This document shows, piece by piece, positions 46,507 to 54,784 of a DNA stretch of 64,000 nucleotides. Numbering within the stretch: position 1 is the stretch's first letter; every line of letters starts with the position of its first letter. The stretch covers positions 496,001 to 560,000 of the forward strand of contig NZ_CP142884.1 in assembly GCF_040760075.1 (NCBI RefSeq), read 5' to 3'. Source of the stretch: Sphingobacterium sp. R2. GTDB taxonomy: Bacteria > Bacteroidota > Bacteroidia > Sphingobacteriales > Sphingobacteriaceae. The position numbers and the translations under genes were made by a program. The notes below the pieces were generated by a model. It was not told the DNA's origin. It worked only from the letters and a program-made list of their open reading frames with translations, and searched no databases.

Positions 46507-46515
46507 GGGTGACAA
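46507..46515 (-). promoter_or_regulatory. TTGTCACCC motif shared by both sigma-fecR junctions, locus 2 copy
   Basis: Identical in sequence and in its distance of 33 nt to the fecR ATG with the motif at 35794-35802. The distance to the sigma stop differs between the loci, so its position is tied to fecR. Confidence 0.4.
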
Positions 46516-46525
46516 TAAATTAAAA

Positions 46526-47047
46526 TTATTTTAACAAAAAAATAATAAGGGGTAAAAACTCGGGATGTAGCTTCTCCATCAAGATTTTCATCCCACGTTG
46601 TTTTTGGGTCTTAACTGTGTTTACACTAATTTGAAGTCGTTCTGTAATTTCAAGATTTGACAACCCCTCCAAATAGCCCATCTTAAAAATCTGTTGACAA
46701 GCCGAAGGCATTTGGGCAATAATTCGATAAACTTCATTGATCACTTCGGTATGAATAATGGAAAGCTCAACGGAATGCTCATCTTCCTCATTGAATTCAA
46801 CCCGCGTCCAATACTTTTCCTTTACTTTTTCATGACGTAAATGCTTTAAACAAGAAAACCGCACAGCAGTATATAAATAGTTTCGCACAAACGCTTCGGA
46901 TTCATCCATCCGCTGTTTTTCTCTGAAAAAGGTAACAAAGGCTTCCTGTACCAGATCTTCGGCAACAGAAGATTCTCCCACAAATTTCCATGCAAAATGA
47001 CATAAACTTTTATAATGCTGTCTAAATAACTTTTCTTCAGGTCCCAT
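46526..47047 (-). CDS. ECF-type RNA polymerase sigma-70 factor (locus 2)
   Basis: A 173 aa sigma factor with region 2 ('CHFAWKFVGESSVAEDLVQEAFVTFF', 'VRNYLYTAVRFSCLKHLRHEKVKEKYW') and region 4 ('LSNLEITERLQISVNTVKTQKQRGM') almost matching the locus 1 factor, including the recognition helix INTVKTQKQRGM/VNTVKTQKQRGM. The near identity there suggests that both factors may read similar promoters. It heads locus 2, divergent from the mrp operon. Its region 1 is absent, as usual for ECF factors. Confidence 0.93.
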   Translation of the reverse strand: MGPEEKLFRQHYKSLCHFAWKFVGESSVAEDLVQEAFVTFFREKQRMDESEAFVRNYLYTAVRFSCLKHLRHEKVKEKYWTRVEFNEEDEHSVELSIIHTEVINEVYRIIAQMPSACQQIFKMGYLEGLSNLEITERLQISVNTVKTQKQRGMKILMEKLHPEFLPLIIFLLK

Positions 47048-47472
47048 ACGATAAAGCGAAAGTGGGTGTAATAAAAAAATTGATCAGTTACTATTAACGG
47101 AGTCCGATAAACTAGTCTAGCATAAAGATAGAGATTTAATCTTATTTTAACAATTATTAACATATTTATTACCTATTTTGCAAAGACCATCAAGATAATT
47201 ACAATGAAAATACGTAGTTAACTAACCTAAAATATTTATCTCGGCTATCATTTTATCATTAACAAATTCCATTACGAGCAAATCCATTCTTATATTTTTT
47301 ACGTTCATTCGATACAAAACACATAAAAATCTCGGTTTTTCCGAGTTATTTTACTATATTGTAAACTTTCAAAAAACCTTCATCGCCCTATCAGCGTTGA
47401 CTAAGATGAAATGTTGAAGGTGCTAATTGACAAGTAAAACAAACACTTCAATAAAAATTAAAAAAAGACTAA
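47048..47472. other. Divergent promoter region between locus 2 and the mrp operon
   Basis: About 425 AT-rich bases without a credible gene. A minus-strand promoter candidate lies at 47123-47153 and a CTCGG/CCGAG hairpin (47332-47346) lies on the mrp side. I did not find an exact -7 element for mrpA. Confidence 0.5.
47123..47153 (-). promoter_or_regulatory. Candidate housekeeping promoter of the locus 2 sigma gene
   Basis: On the minus strand TTG (47151-47153) is followed after 20 nt by TATCTTTA (47123-47130), one base off TAnnTTTG. The expected start would give a leader of about 70 nt to the ATG at 47047. Confidence 0.35.
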
Positions 47473-49782
47473 ATGCTATTTACTGTTCTGTCAGGATTAA
47501 TAACATCGAGCCTTATTGTTCCATTTGGTCGTTTCCTAAAAACCAAATGGGGTTTTATTCTCGCATTCTTACCGGTACTTCTATTTCTATATTTTGCTCA
47601 ATATATTGTACCTATTGGTCGAGGCTCCTATTTTGTACAGTCAACCTCGTGGGTGCCTTCGTTAGGCATCAATCTGGATTTTAAACTGGATGGGCTATCC
47701 CTCCTTTTCTCCCTATTCATTACCGGTATCGGAGCTTGTATCTTTTTCTACGCCAATGCCTATCTCAAAGGTCATCGGTATATCGATCGATTCTTTGGCT
47801 ACCTCTGCTTATTTATGTCAGCGATGCTGGGGCTTGTCCTATCGGACAATATGTTATTATTATTTATCTTTTGGGAACTGACTTCAATCAGCTCATTTTT
47901 TCTCATTGGGTTTAACAATGATAACAACGAGTCACGCAAAAGCGCGTTGACCGCTCTGTCCATCACGGGGCTAGGTGGCTTCTTTCTACTGGCAGGCTTC
48001 ATTTTACTGGGTAATATCGCAGGTACTTATCATATTACAGCATTGCTCGACAAAGTATCACTCATTCAACAACACCCACTCTTCCCCTTGGTATTTGGCT
48101 TGGTGGCACTTGGAGCAATTACAAAATCTGCACAGTTCCCTTTCCATTTTTGGTTACCCGGTGCCATGAAAGCGCCAACGCCAGTGTCGGCCTACCTTCA
48201 TTCTGCAACCATGGTCAAAGCAGGTATTTATCTTTTGGCCCGCTTTTCACCGATTCTTGGAGGAAACCCCATTTGGATGTACTCCCTGATGGCCATTGGT
48301 GGCTTTACGATGCTTTACACCGCCTTTCATTCGCTGTTCAGAACAGACCTAAAAGGGGTTTTGGCCTATTCAACGATTTCCGCACTAGGCATTTTGGTTT
48401 TTTTATTGGGTCTTGGTACAAAGGAGGCCATTATTGCAGCATGTGTCTTTATACTTGTACATGCCTTATATAAAGCCGCTTTATTCCTTATTACGGGAAT
48501 TATAGACCATGAAACCAGCACAAGAGATCTAACGGTTTTGCGGGGACTACGTAAGGTTTTGATGCCTGTCGCTATCGCAGGTTTTCTTGCGGCACTTTCC
48601 AGCGCTGGTATTCCGCTTACTTTTGGATTTATCGGAAAGGATCTGATCTATGAGGCAACACTACACGCAGCGCCGGATTTGTGTCTCTATTTGACAGCAG
48701 CTGCCGTCGCAACAAATATATTATTGGTCTCCGCTGGATTTATGGCCGGTATCAAACCTTTTATGGGGAAGTTGCCCGAACAATTCAGTAAAATCCATCT
48801 GCCTTACAAAGCCATGTGGATCCCCCCGTTGCTTTTAGCCATTCTTGGTGTCATTTTCGGCTGTATTCCCGGACTTATCGGAGAATGGATTGCAGGGCCA
48901 ACCGCGGTAAGTATACTGGCCAAAACGGAAGTTTTTCATCTAAAAATCTGGCATGGCTTTAATTTAATCCTGCTCCTAAGCGCGATTACAATTGCTGCCG
49001 GTACGCTCCTCTATTTCGCAAACAAGCCAAGTAATAACAAATTGACCTGGATCGCGAAATTCAATAAGATTTCTCCAGAATATATGATCAACCTGTGTGC
49101 ACAGGAAATTGCGCTGTTCTCCGCTTTCTTTACAAACAAAATGCACAACGGCTACTTGCGTTCATATTTATTAAAAATCATCCTATTTGCGGAAGTATTG
49201 ATCGCCTACCAGCTATATCTCGGGGGGCCACTCCACATCAAATGGGAAACGCTATCGCCCGTAAGCTTCTATGAAGTAACGACGGTCTGTATTTTAATTG
49301 GCGCTATTGTATTGACGATACGAACCACATCCCGGTTGACAGCAGTCGTAGCCACTAGTGTCGTAGGTTATGCCATATGTCTTATTTTCGTGTTTTACAG
49401 TGCTCCAGATTTAGCAATGACGCAATTTACCATAGACACCCTCACGGTAGTACTCTTTGTCTTGGTACTGTTTAAACTCCCTTCCTTCTTGAATCTGGCA
49501 AACAGACGCACCGTCATTCGTGACGCCATAGTCGCTGTCATTTTTGGCGTTTTGCTATCCATGGTAGCACTCCGTGTCCTGCATGAACCAACAACGACTA
49601 ATATCAGTGATTTCTACGGCGACTATGCTTATGTGCTTGCTAAGGGTAAAAATGTAGTCAATGTACTGCTTGTAGATTTCAGAGGCTTCGACACCATGTT
49701 TGAGATTGTCGTGTTGAGTATTGCAGCATTGGGAGTATACAGCTTATTAAAATTGCGTTTAAAACCTTCGGATAAAGAATAA
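47473..49782 (+). CDS. mrpA: Multisubunit Na+/H+ antiporter subunit MrpA
   Basis: A 769 aa membrane protein of the complex I NuoL-like family with a C-terminal extension. The antiporter module holds the key Glu135 in 'FIFWELTSISSF' and Lys218 in 'GAITKSAQFPFHFWLPGAM', equivalent to the essential Glu/Lys pair of characterised MrpA proteins. The C-terminal part includes 'IFVFYSAPDLAMTQFTIDTL', the MrpA/MrpB-like region with an acidic residue. The complex exchanges Na+ for H+ across the inner membrane. It opens a seven-gene operon in the standard order A to G. Confidence 0.93.
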   Translation: MLFTVLSGLITSSLIVPFGRFLKTKWGFILAFLPVLLFLYFAQYIVPIGRGSYFVQSTSWVPSLGINLDFKLDGLSLLFSLFITGIGACIFFYANAYLKGHRYIDRFFGYLCLFMSAMLGLVLSDNMLLLFIFWELTSISSFFLIGFNNDNNESRKSALTALSITGLGGFFLLAGFILLGNIAGTYHITALLDKVSLIQQHPLFPLVFGLVALGAITKSAQFPFHFWLPGAMKAPTPVSAYLHSATMVKAGIYLLARFSPILGGNPIWMYSLMAIGGFTMLYTAFHSLFRTDLKGVLAYSTISALGILVFLLGLGTKEAIIAACVFILVHALYKAALFLITGIIDHETSTRDLTVLRGLRKVLMPVAIAGFLAALSSAGIPLTFGFIGKDLIYEATLHAAPDLCLYLTAAAVATNILLVSAGFMAGIKPFMGKLPEQFSKIHLPYKAMWIPPLLLAILGVIFGCIPGLIGEWIAGPTAVSILAKTEVFHLKIWHGFNLILLLSAITIAAGTLLYFANKPSNNKLTWIAKFNKISPEYMINLCAQEIALFSAFFTNKMHNGYLRSYLLKIILFAEVLIAYQLYLGGPLHIKWETLSPVSFYEVTTVCILIGAIVLTIRTTSRLTAVVATSVVGYAICLIFVFYSAPDLAMTQFTIDTLTVVLFVLVLFKLPSFLNLANRRTVIRDAIVAVIFGVLLSMVALRVLHEPTTTNISDFYGDYAYVLAKGKNVVNVLLVDFRGFDTMFEIVVLSIAALGVYSLLKLRLKPSDKE

Positions 49783-49844
49783 TAAATGTTTAACAGCTAT
49801 GGGTCCGTAAACGGATAGCATGATGCATAGCTAAATAGTAACAA

Positions 49845-50264
49845 ATGAACAGTACAATATTACAGACCGCTACGCGATATCTATTACCGATACTCTTACT
49901 TTTCTCGGTATTCCTGCTATTAAGGGGCCACTACTACCCTGGGGGTGGCTTCGTGGGAGGCTTGGTCGCTTCTATTGCCTTTGTTTTGCATAGTTTTGCC
50001 TTTGGCCCACAAAACACCATGAAATTAATTCAATATAAACCCTTATCTCTCATTCCCATAGGACTGGGCGTTTCGGCGATAAGCATGTTCCTACCCGTTT
50101 TCTTTGGCTATCCTGTTATGACGGGACTGTGGCTTGAGGAAAAAATTCCAGTCATTGGTATGATCGGAACAGCTTTGTTTTTTGATCTTGGTGTATATTT
50201 TGTCGTTATTGGCGTCGTACTTACAATTTTATTTACAATTGCATTAACTACTGAAGAAGAATAA
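49845..50264 (+). CDS. mrpB: Na+/H+ antiporter subunit MrpB
   Basis: A 139 aa protein with four membrane helices, matching MnhB/MrpB: '[31 protein letters not shown]' carries the conserved HxxPGGGFxGG motif, and '[22 protein letters not shown]' ends the domain. It follows mrpA by 62 nt. The last base of its stop is the first base of the mrpC start, implying coupled translation. MrpB is a structural subunit needed for assembly of the complex. Confidence 0.93.
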   Translation: MNSTILQTATRYLLPILLLFSVFLLLRGHYYPGGGFVGGLVASIAFVLHSFAFGPQNTMKLIQYKPLSLIPIGLGVSAISMFLPVFFGYPVMTGLWLEEKIPVIGMIGTALFFDLGVYFVVIGVVLTILFTIALTTEEE

Positions 50265-50620
50265 TGGAACTGATTCTTGTTTTATTAATAGGCATTTTAT
50301 ATGCCGCTGGGATATACCTTATCCTCCGTCGAAGCATGGTTAAACTATTGTTGGGTATTATGTTACTGGGCAATGGTACCAATATACTGATCTTCTTATT
50401 GGGGAATATTATTAAAGGAAAACCGCCTATTATTGCACCCGATCTGAAAGTATTCACCGATATTTATGCGGATCCAATTCCGCAAGCTCTTATTTTAACA
50501 GCCATCGTGATTAGCTTTGGCTTAACCTCCTTTGCCATCGTTCTACTCAAACGTGTCTATGCATTGCTGGGTACAGACGATTTGGATGATTTGAACACCC
50601 CTGAGGAAGAAGATATATGA
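50264..50620 (+). CDS. mrpC: Na+/H+ antiporter subunit MrpC
   Basis: A 118 aa three-helix protein similar to NuoK of complex I: '[41 protein letters not shown]' and '[28 protein letters not shown]'. The [14 protein letters not shown] segment is the strongest family mark. It overlaps mrpB by one base and mrpD by four (ATGA). Length is typical of MrpC. Confidence 0.93.
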   Translation: MELILVLLIGILYAAGIYLILRRSMVKLLLGIMLLGNGTNILIFLLGNIIKGKPPIIAPDLKVFTDIYADPIPQALILTAIVISFGLTSFAIVLLKRVYALLGTDDLDDLNTPEEEDI

Positions 50621-51099
50621 TAGACAACCACATTATTGCCACGATCATCGTGCACCTATTTATTGCTATTGTCCAACTGATGTTTTGGCGCAAATCTACT
50701 GCACAACGTTTTCTGAGCGTTGGTGGAAGTTTGCTCGTCCTTATTCTTGCTTTTAAATTATTCTTCAAGGTCTACGAAGGTGGTATTTTAACCATGAATG
50801 CCGCCAATTGGAAAGCTCCCTTTGGAATTGTCTTTGTTGCTGACCTATTCAGTAGCACCCTCGTCCTTCTCACATCAATTGCAGGTCTTGCTGTCTCTAT
50901 CTTTTCCTGTGTCGGGGTAGGCCGCCAGCGTATTCTCTACGGATACTTCCCTATCTTCCACTTTTTAATGATGGGACTGAATGGAGCCTTTCTTACTGGA
51001 GATATCTTCAACCTGTATGTATGGTTTGAAGTAATTATCATTTCTTCTTTCGTACTCATGACATTGGGGGGAGAAAATCGCAACTGGAAGGTGCTGTAA
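50617..51099 (+). CDS. mrpD: MrpD, N-terminal part before a frameshift
   Basis: The first 160 codons encode the N-terminal third of MrpD up to 'FNLYVWFEVIIISSFVLMTLGG', with Glu138 matching the essential Glu of the family. After Gly152 the frame runs into unrelated residues and stops at 51099. In the -1 frame the sequence continues exactly as expected (QLEGAVKYMAMN). The change falls at a run of six G (51066-51071) followed by AGAAAA. A one-base deletion, an assembly error or recoding could explain it; the slip site has the form GGGGGGA in the phase needed for -1 frameshifting. Joined, the product would be about 502 aa, the normal MrpD length. Confidence 0.85.
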   Translation: MIDNHIIATIIVHLFIAIVQLMFWRKSTAQRFLSVGGSLLVLILAFKLFFKVYEGGILTMNAANWKAPFGIVFVADLFSSTLVLLTSIAGLAVSIFSCVGVGRQRILYGYFPIFHFLMMGLNGAFLTGDIFNLYVWFEVIIISSFVLMTLGGENRNWKVL

Positions 51100-51104
51100 A
51101 ATAT

Positions 51105-52124
51105 ATGGCCATGAATATCCTGGCCTCCACATTTTTCTTAACAGGCATAGGCATACTTTATGGTATTTCAGGATCATTGAATATGGCCGACTTGGCCTTA
51201 CGTATTCCAAAGATACAGAACCAAGCGCTAGTGGAAATTACGGCAACATTTTTTTTGATCGGTTTTGGTATTAAATCTGCCATATTTCCACTCTACTTCT
51301 GGCTACCATCATCTTATCATACCCCGCCCTCTGCAGTAGCGGCGACTTTCGGAGGCTTATTGACGAAAGTGGGTATCTACGCATTATTCAGGGTATTTTC
51401 TTTACTATTTATTCCTAATCATTTTACAAAAGAGCTGCTGATCGCACTAGCCATATTGACAATTTTGACTGGTGCCTTTGGTGCCTTGATCAAAACCAAT
51501 ATCCGAAGGTTGTTTTCCTATTTAATCGTTTGCCATATCGGGTTTATGATTGGCGGGCTAGGCCTATATAGTAAATGGGCCTTACTGGGGGCAATATTCT
51601 ATCTGATCCACGATATCATGGTTAAAACCAATTTATTTCTAATTGCTGGTGTTGTACGTCAACTCCGCAGCACCATGGATATGAATAAATTGGGCGGGCT
51701 ATATGCCCAATACCCCAAAATTTCTTTGCTTTTTGCCCTTGTTCTTTTTTCGCTTGTTGGCATACCGCCCCTATCGGGGTTCTGGCCTAAAGTCTATCTA
51801 TTTAGAGACGCATTCCAGCTGGAAAATTATGCCTTTGCGGGAGCCCTGATCATCGGTAGTTTTATCACCTTATTTGTCATTGCCAAAATGTGGGCACAGG
51901 TATTCTGGAAAGATACACCTGATTTAGAAATAGTTGAAGATAAATTTGCAGATATGGTTGGGTATAAAAAAACAATGCTTATACTTCCGGTCGTTATTTT
52001 GGCATCTGCGTCCCTGTATATCGGACTCAATGCCGAGGCTATCATTCACGTGGCGGATCAGATTGCCACACAATTATTGGACACATCACCTTACATAAAC
52101 GCTGTACTAGGAGGGCAGAAATAA
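51105..52124 (+). CDS. mrpD: MrpD, C-terminal part after the frameshift
   Basis: The 339 codons from the in-frame ATG at 51105 encode the rest of MrpD: 'FGIKSAIFPLYFWLPSSYHTPPSAVAATFGGLLTKVGIY' holds the conserved Lys of the proton path, and 'GIPPLSGFWPKVYLF' is the family motif near the end. The reading frame is open upstream of this ATG to about 51072, where it joins the N-terminal part, so the ATG is probably not a natural start. The remaining sequence is free of stops, which argues against old decay. One base separates its stop from the mrpE start. Confidence 0.85.
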   Translation: MAMNILASTFFLTGIGILYGISGSLNMADLALRIPKIQNQALVEITATFFLIGFGIKSAIFPLYFWLPSSYHTPPSAVAATFGGLLTKVGIYALFRVFSLLFIPNHFTKELLIALAILTILTGAFGALIKTNIRRLFSYLIVCHIGFMIGGLGLYSKWALLGAIFYLIHDIMVKTNLFLIAGVVRQLRSTMDMNKLGGLYAQYPKISLLFALVLFSLVGIPPLSGFWPKVYLFRDAFQLENYAFAGALIIGSFITLFVIAKMWAQVFWKDTPDLEIVEDKFADMVGYKKTMLILPVVILASASLYIGLNAEAIIHVADQIATQLLDTSPYINAVLGGQK

Positions 52125-52125
52125 T

Positions 52126-52602
52126 ATGATAAAGCAATTTTTAATGAACCTCATGTTATCCTTTATCTGGGTTGCACTGACGGGGTCGATGTATTACTCG
52201 AACTTTCTATTCGGTTTTATGCTCGGATTTGGTATACTCTGGTTGATGAACAGAAATGAGGCTGATCAGCGCTACTTCTATCGGGTACCCAAAACGCTGA
52301 GTTTTATTCTTTTTTTTCTGTGGGAAATGATCGTTGCCAATGTTCAGGTTGCGTATGATGTCATCACACCAAAATTTTTCATCAAACCGGCCATTGTAAA
52401 ATATCCCATGGATGCAAAAACAGATTTAGAAATCAACCTGCTTTCAACCTTTATTTCGCTGACACCGGGAACACTTATTCTCGATGTAAGTGAAGATAAA
52501 AAAACGATCTTTATTCATGTAATGTACATGAAGAACAGGGAACAGTTTGTCTCTACGCTTAAAAATAATGTTGAACGAAGACTTTTAGAACTCTTAAGAT
52601 GA
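52126..52602 (+). CDS. mrpE: Na+/H+ antiporter subunit MrpE
   Basis: A 158 aa protein with two to three N-terminal membrane helices and a soluble C-terminal domain: 'FLWEMIVANVQVAYDVITPKFFIKPAIVKYPMD' and 'INLLSTFISLTPGTLILDVSEDKKTIFIHVMYM' are characteristic of MnhE/MrpE. MrpE is required for stable assembly and activity. The stop overlaps the mrpF start by four bases. Confidence 0.92.
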   Translation: MIKQFLMNLMLSFIWVALTGSMYYSNFLFGFMLGFGILWLMNRNEADQRYFYRVPKTLSFILFFLWEMIVANVQVAYDVITPKFFIKPAIVKYPMDAKTDLEINLLSTFISLTPGTLILDVSEDKKTIFIHVMYMKNREQFVSTLKNNVERRLLELLR

Positions 52603-52874
52603 CTTTAAATAGCTATTTTGACTATGTAATCCTTCCAATCTTGACTGTTTCAGTGATATTGGCTTTTATTCGCCTGTATAAAGGACCCCAAATATTTGAT
52701 CGTGTCATTGCCTTAGATCTCATTATCACCATTGGAATTGGCATTATTACCGTTTATAGTATACGAACTTCCCAGGAAGTATTTTTAGATATTGCCATGA
52801 TATTAGCGCTTATCGCATTTCTCGGCACAATTGCATTTTCATTTTATTTAGAAAAACAAAGCAAAGATGAATGA
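52599..52874 (+). CDS. mrpF: Na+/H+ antiporter subunit MrpF
   Basis: A 91 aa three-helix protein with the MrpF signature 'RLYKGPQIFDRVIALDLI' at about 26-43, including the conserved GPxxxDRVxALD motif, and 'LDIAMILALIAFLGTIAFSFYLE'. It overlaps mrpE by four bases and mrpG by eight, so translation of E, F and G is tightly linked. Confidence 0.93.
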   Translation: MTLNSYFDYVILPILTVSVILAFIRLYKGPQIFDRVIALDLIITIGIGIITVYSIRTSQEVFLDIAMILALIAFLGTIAFSFYLEKQSKDE

Positions 52875-53217
52875 TATTACTTTAGCCATACTCAGCACGA
52901 TAGGGGCACTGGCCATATTGTTTGCTTCTATTGGCATCTTGCGGATGCCGGATTTTTATTTACGTCTTTCCGTAACCGTCAAGGCGGCAACATTGGGTGT
53001 TGGGCTATTGCTCATCTGTGCTGCGGTGACTTTCCCGGATGTATCTGTAACAACGAAGGCCATAGCTATTGGTTTCTTCCTGATCCTAACAGCGCCAGTT
53101 GCAGCACACATGATTGGCCGAGCGGCATACATACAACGGGTAAAAACATGGAAGGGAACCACCTTAAATGATCTCGAAAAAGAGGGTAAATTAGATTGCA
53201 GAAAAGAAGATTTTTAA
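52867..53217 (+). CDS. mrpG: Na+/H+ antiporter subunit MrpG
   Basis: A 116 aa protein with three membrane helices: 'LFASIGILRMPDFYLRLSVTVKAATLGVGLLL' with the conserved RMPDxYxRL motif, and 'LILTAPVAAHMIGRAAYI' matching MnhG/MrpG. It ends the operon. The stop codon lies inside the left arm of a long hairpin terminator, so the last four codons are part of the stem. Confidence 0.93.
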   Translation: MNDITLAILSTIGALAILFASIGILRMPDFYLRLSVTVKAATLGVGLLLICAAVTFPDVSVTTKAIAIGFFLILTAPVAAHMIGRAAYIQRVKTWKGTTLNDLEKEGKLDCRKEDF

Positions 53218-53252
53218 GAAAAGTGCACTTAGCCTTTCTTAAAAATCTTCTT
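53204..53252. terminator. Long bidirectional terminator overlapping the mrpG stop
   Basis: An 18-bp perfect stem (53204-53221 with 53235-53252) with a 13-nt loop lies between the convergent mrp operon and the lactonase gene. The left arm includes the mrpG stop codon (53215-53217). A and T runs inside both arms suit termination on both strands. Confidence 0.8.
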
Positions 53253-53259
53253 AGCTTGA

Positions 53260-54351
53260 TTAAAATAGAATACAAACAGGAGATGGCACAGCAATTTCTT
53301 TACCGGTATCCGTTAACAAACCAGTTTTTGTATCCCGGCTAAACAAAACAATGTTGTTCGTGTATTGATTGGCTACCAAAAGATATTTACCATCGGGAGA
53401 AAGATTAAAGTTACGCGGTCCCTTACCTTTAACCGCCATATTGGCTATTTTCTTTAATTCTCCATTTTTCTCTACCGAAAAAGTAGCTATCGTATTGGCG
53501 TCGCCCCGATTGGTTGCATACAAAAATTTGCCATCAGCAGATATCTTGATATCTGCCCCACCGTTACTTCCTTTAAAACCTTCCGGATTGATATCAAATG
53601 TGCTTTGATACATCCACGCATTGCCATCTTTCTTATAAAATGCAATTTGACCTGTCATTTCCAATATAACATACAAGAATTTCTCTTTCTTATCAAATGC
53701 AATATGTCGCGGACCTCCGCCCGCAGGTGTAAAGATATCTTCCGATTCCTCAGCAAGGCTATGGGTATTTCCAGTTTTATTAACTGGATAAATAGAAATC
53801 TCATCCAAACCAAGATCTTGGATATACAACTTATCCCCCTTTTTAGAGAAAAAAGTAGAATGTACATGTGGTTTTTCTTGCCGAACGGGATCCACTCCCT
53901 TACCTTCATGTTGTATGAGTCGCGCTCTTTTACTTAATACTCCGTTACTTTCTAGATCAAAGAGGGCCGCAGATCCGCCTGTATAGTTTGCTACGGCCAA
54001 CAGGCTTCCATTAGGATGTACCTCGACGAAACAAGGCGCCCCACCCCCTGAAGGAAGCGAATTTAAAAAAGTTAAATGACCGTCCTTAAAAGAATAGGCT
54101 GAAACTGTCCCTTCTTGATTCGGAAGCTCATTAACGGCATAGATAAAGTTGTTACTCCTTGCCAGGAATGAAGGGTCTTTACTCTCCTGTGTACTCACCA
54201 ATGTTGCGTCACCGGTTTTAACATCAAAATTATAGATATAAATCCCCTTGCTCTCGGTTTTACTGGTGTACGTACCCACAAACATAGGAATTTGCTGAGC
54301 GAAACTCGCTAGCGGCAAAATTGTCATCAAATAAATAAATGTTTTTTTCAT
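53260..54351 (-). CDS. Secreted lactonase-family beta-propeller protein
   Basis: A 363 aa protein with a signal peptide (cleavage near Ala18, SFA-QQ) followed by a seven-bladed propeller of the 6-phosphogluconolactonase (Pgl/YbhE) family. Marks include 'MFVGTYTSKTESKGIYIYNFD', 'FLARSNNFIYAVNE', 'CFVEVHPNGSLLAVANYTGGS', 'GGGPRHIAFDKKEKFLYVILE' and 'GPRNFNLSPDGKYLLVANQ'. Cytoplasmic members hydrolyse 6-phosphogluconolactone; the signal peptide here makes a periplasmic lactone or another sugar derivative more likely. It is monocistronic and convergent with mrpG. Confidence 0.85.
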   Translation of the reverse strand: MKKTFIYLMTILPLASFAQQIPMFVGTYTSKTESKGIYIYNFDVKTGDATLVSTQESKDPSFLARSNNFIYAVNELPNQEGTVSAYSFKDGHLTFLNSLPSGGGAPCFVEVHPNGSLLAVANYTGGSAALFDLESNGVLSKRARLIQHEGKGVDPVRQEKPHVHSTFFSKKGDKLYIQDLGLDEISIYPVNKTGNTHSLAEESEDIFTPAGGGPRHIAFDKKEKFLYVILEMTGQIAFYKKDGNAWMYQSTFDINPEGFKGSNGGADIKISADGKFLYATNRGDANTIATFSVEKNGELKKIANMAVKGKGPRNFNLSPDGKYLLVANQYTNNIVLFSRDTKTGLLTDTGKEIAVPSPVCILF

Positions 54352-54784
54352 AGAAATTACTTTATACGTGTTGATACATATCTTTCAAATCAGAACCTTA
54401 TCTATTCACTCTTCGGCGCAAAGATCTAAAAACTCCGACTGTCTTGTCACCACAAAGATCCTCAATAGACTTGTTAAATTTGGTTAAAACAGTGCTTTCT
54501 AATAGTCAAATGCGTATTTTAGCGCATCAATTTTAACAATTCAAAAATTATCCATTTCAAGTATTTGGATGCAAAAATATTGTTAAATAAAAGTACGAAT
54601 AATTCATATAATCTGATAATTTTGTGCTGTTGTTCAAAAAAGTATATATTGAATATAATTAGCATACATGTCTGCAAAGGCCTGAGCCTTTAATAATGAA
54701 TAAATCATGAACAAGTGACCGAGTGAAAAGAGCCCATTTAAACAAATGGTGGACACTCATAAATATCATAAATAATTTATACGA
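54352..54784. other. Divergent gap between the lactonase and the SurA-like gene
   Basis: About 430 AT-rich bases with no credible coding frame. An exact -7 match TAATTTTG lies at 54617-54624, about 160 nt before the SurA-like ATG, without a clear -33 partner. Confidence 0.5.
54617..54624 (+). promoter_or_regulatory. Candidate -7 element for the SurA-like gene
   Basis: TAATTTTG matches TAnnTTTG exactly on the coding strand, leaving a long leader of about 155 nt. No TTG lies at the proper distance upstream, so this is tentative. Confidence 0.25.
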
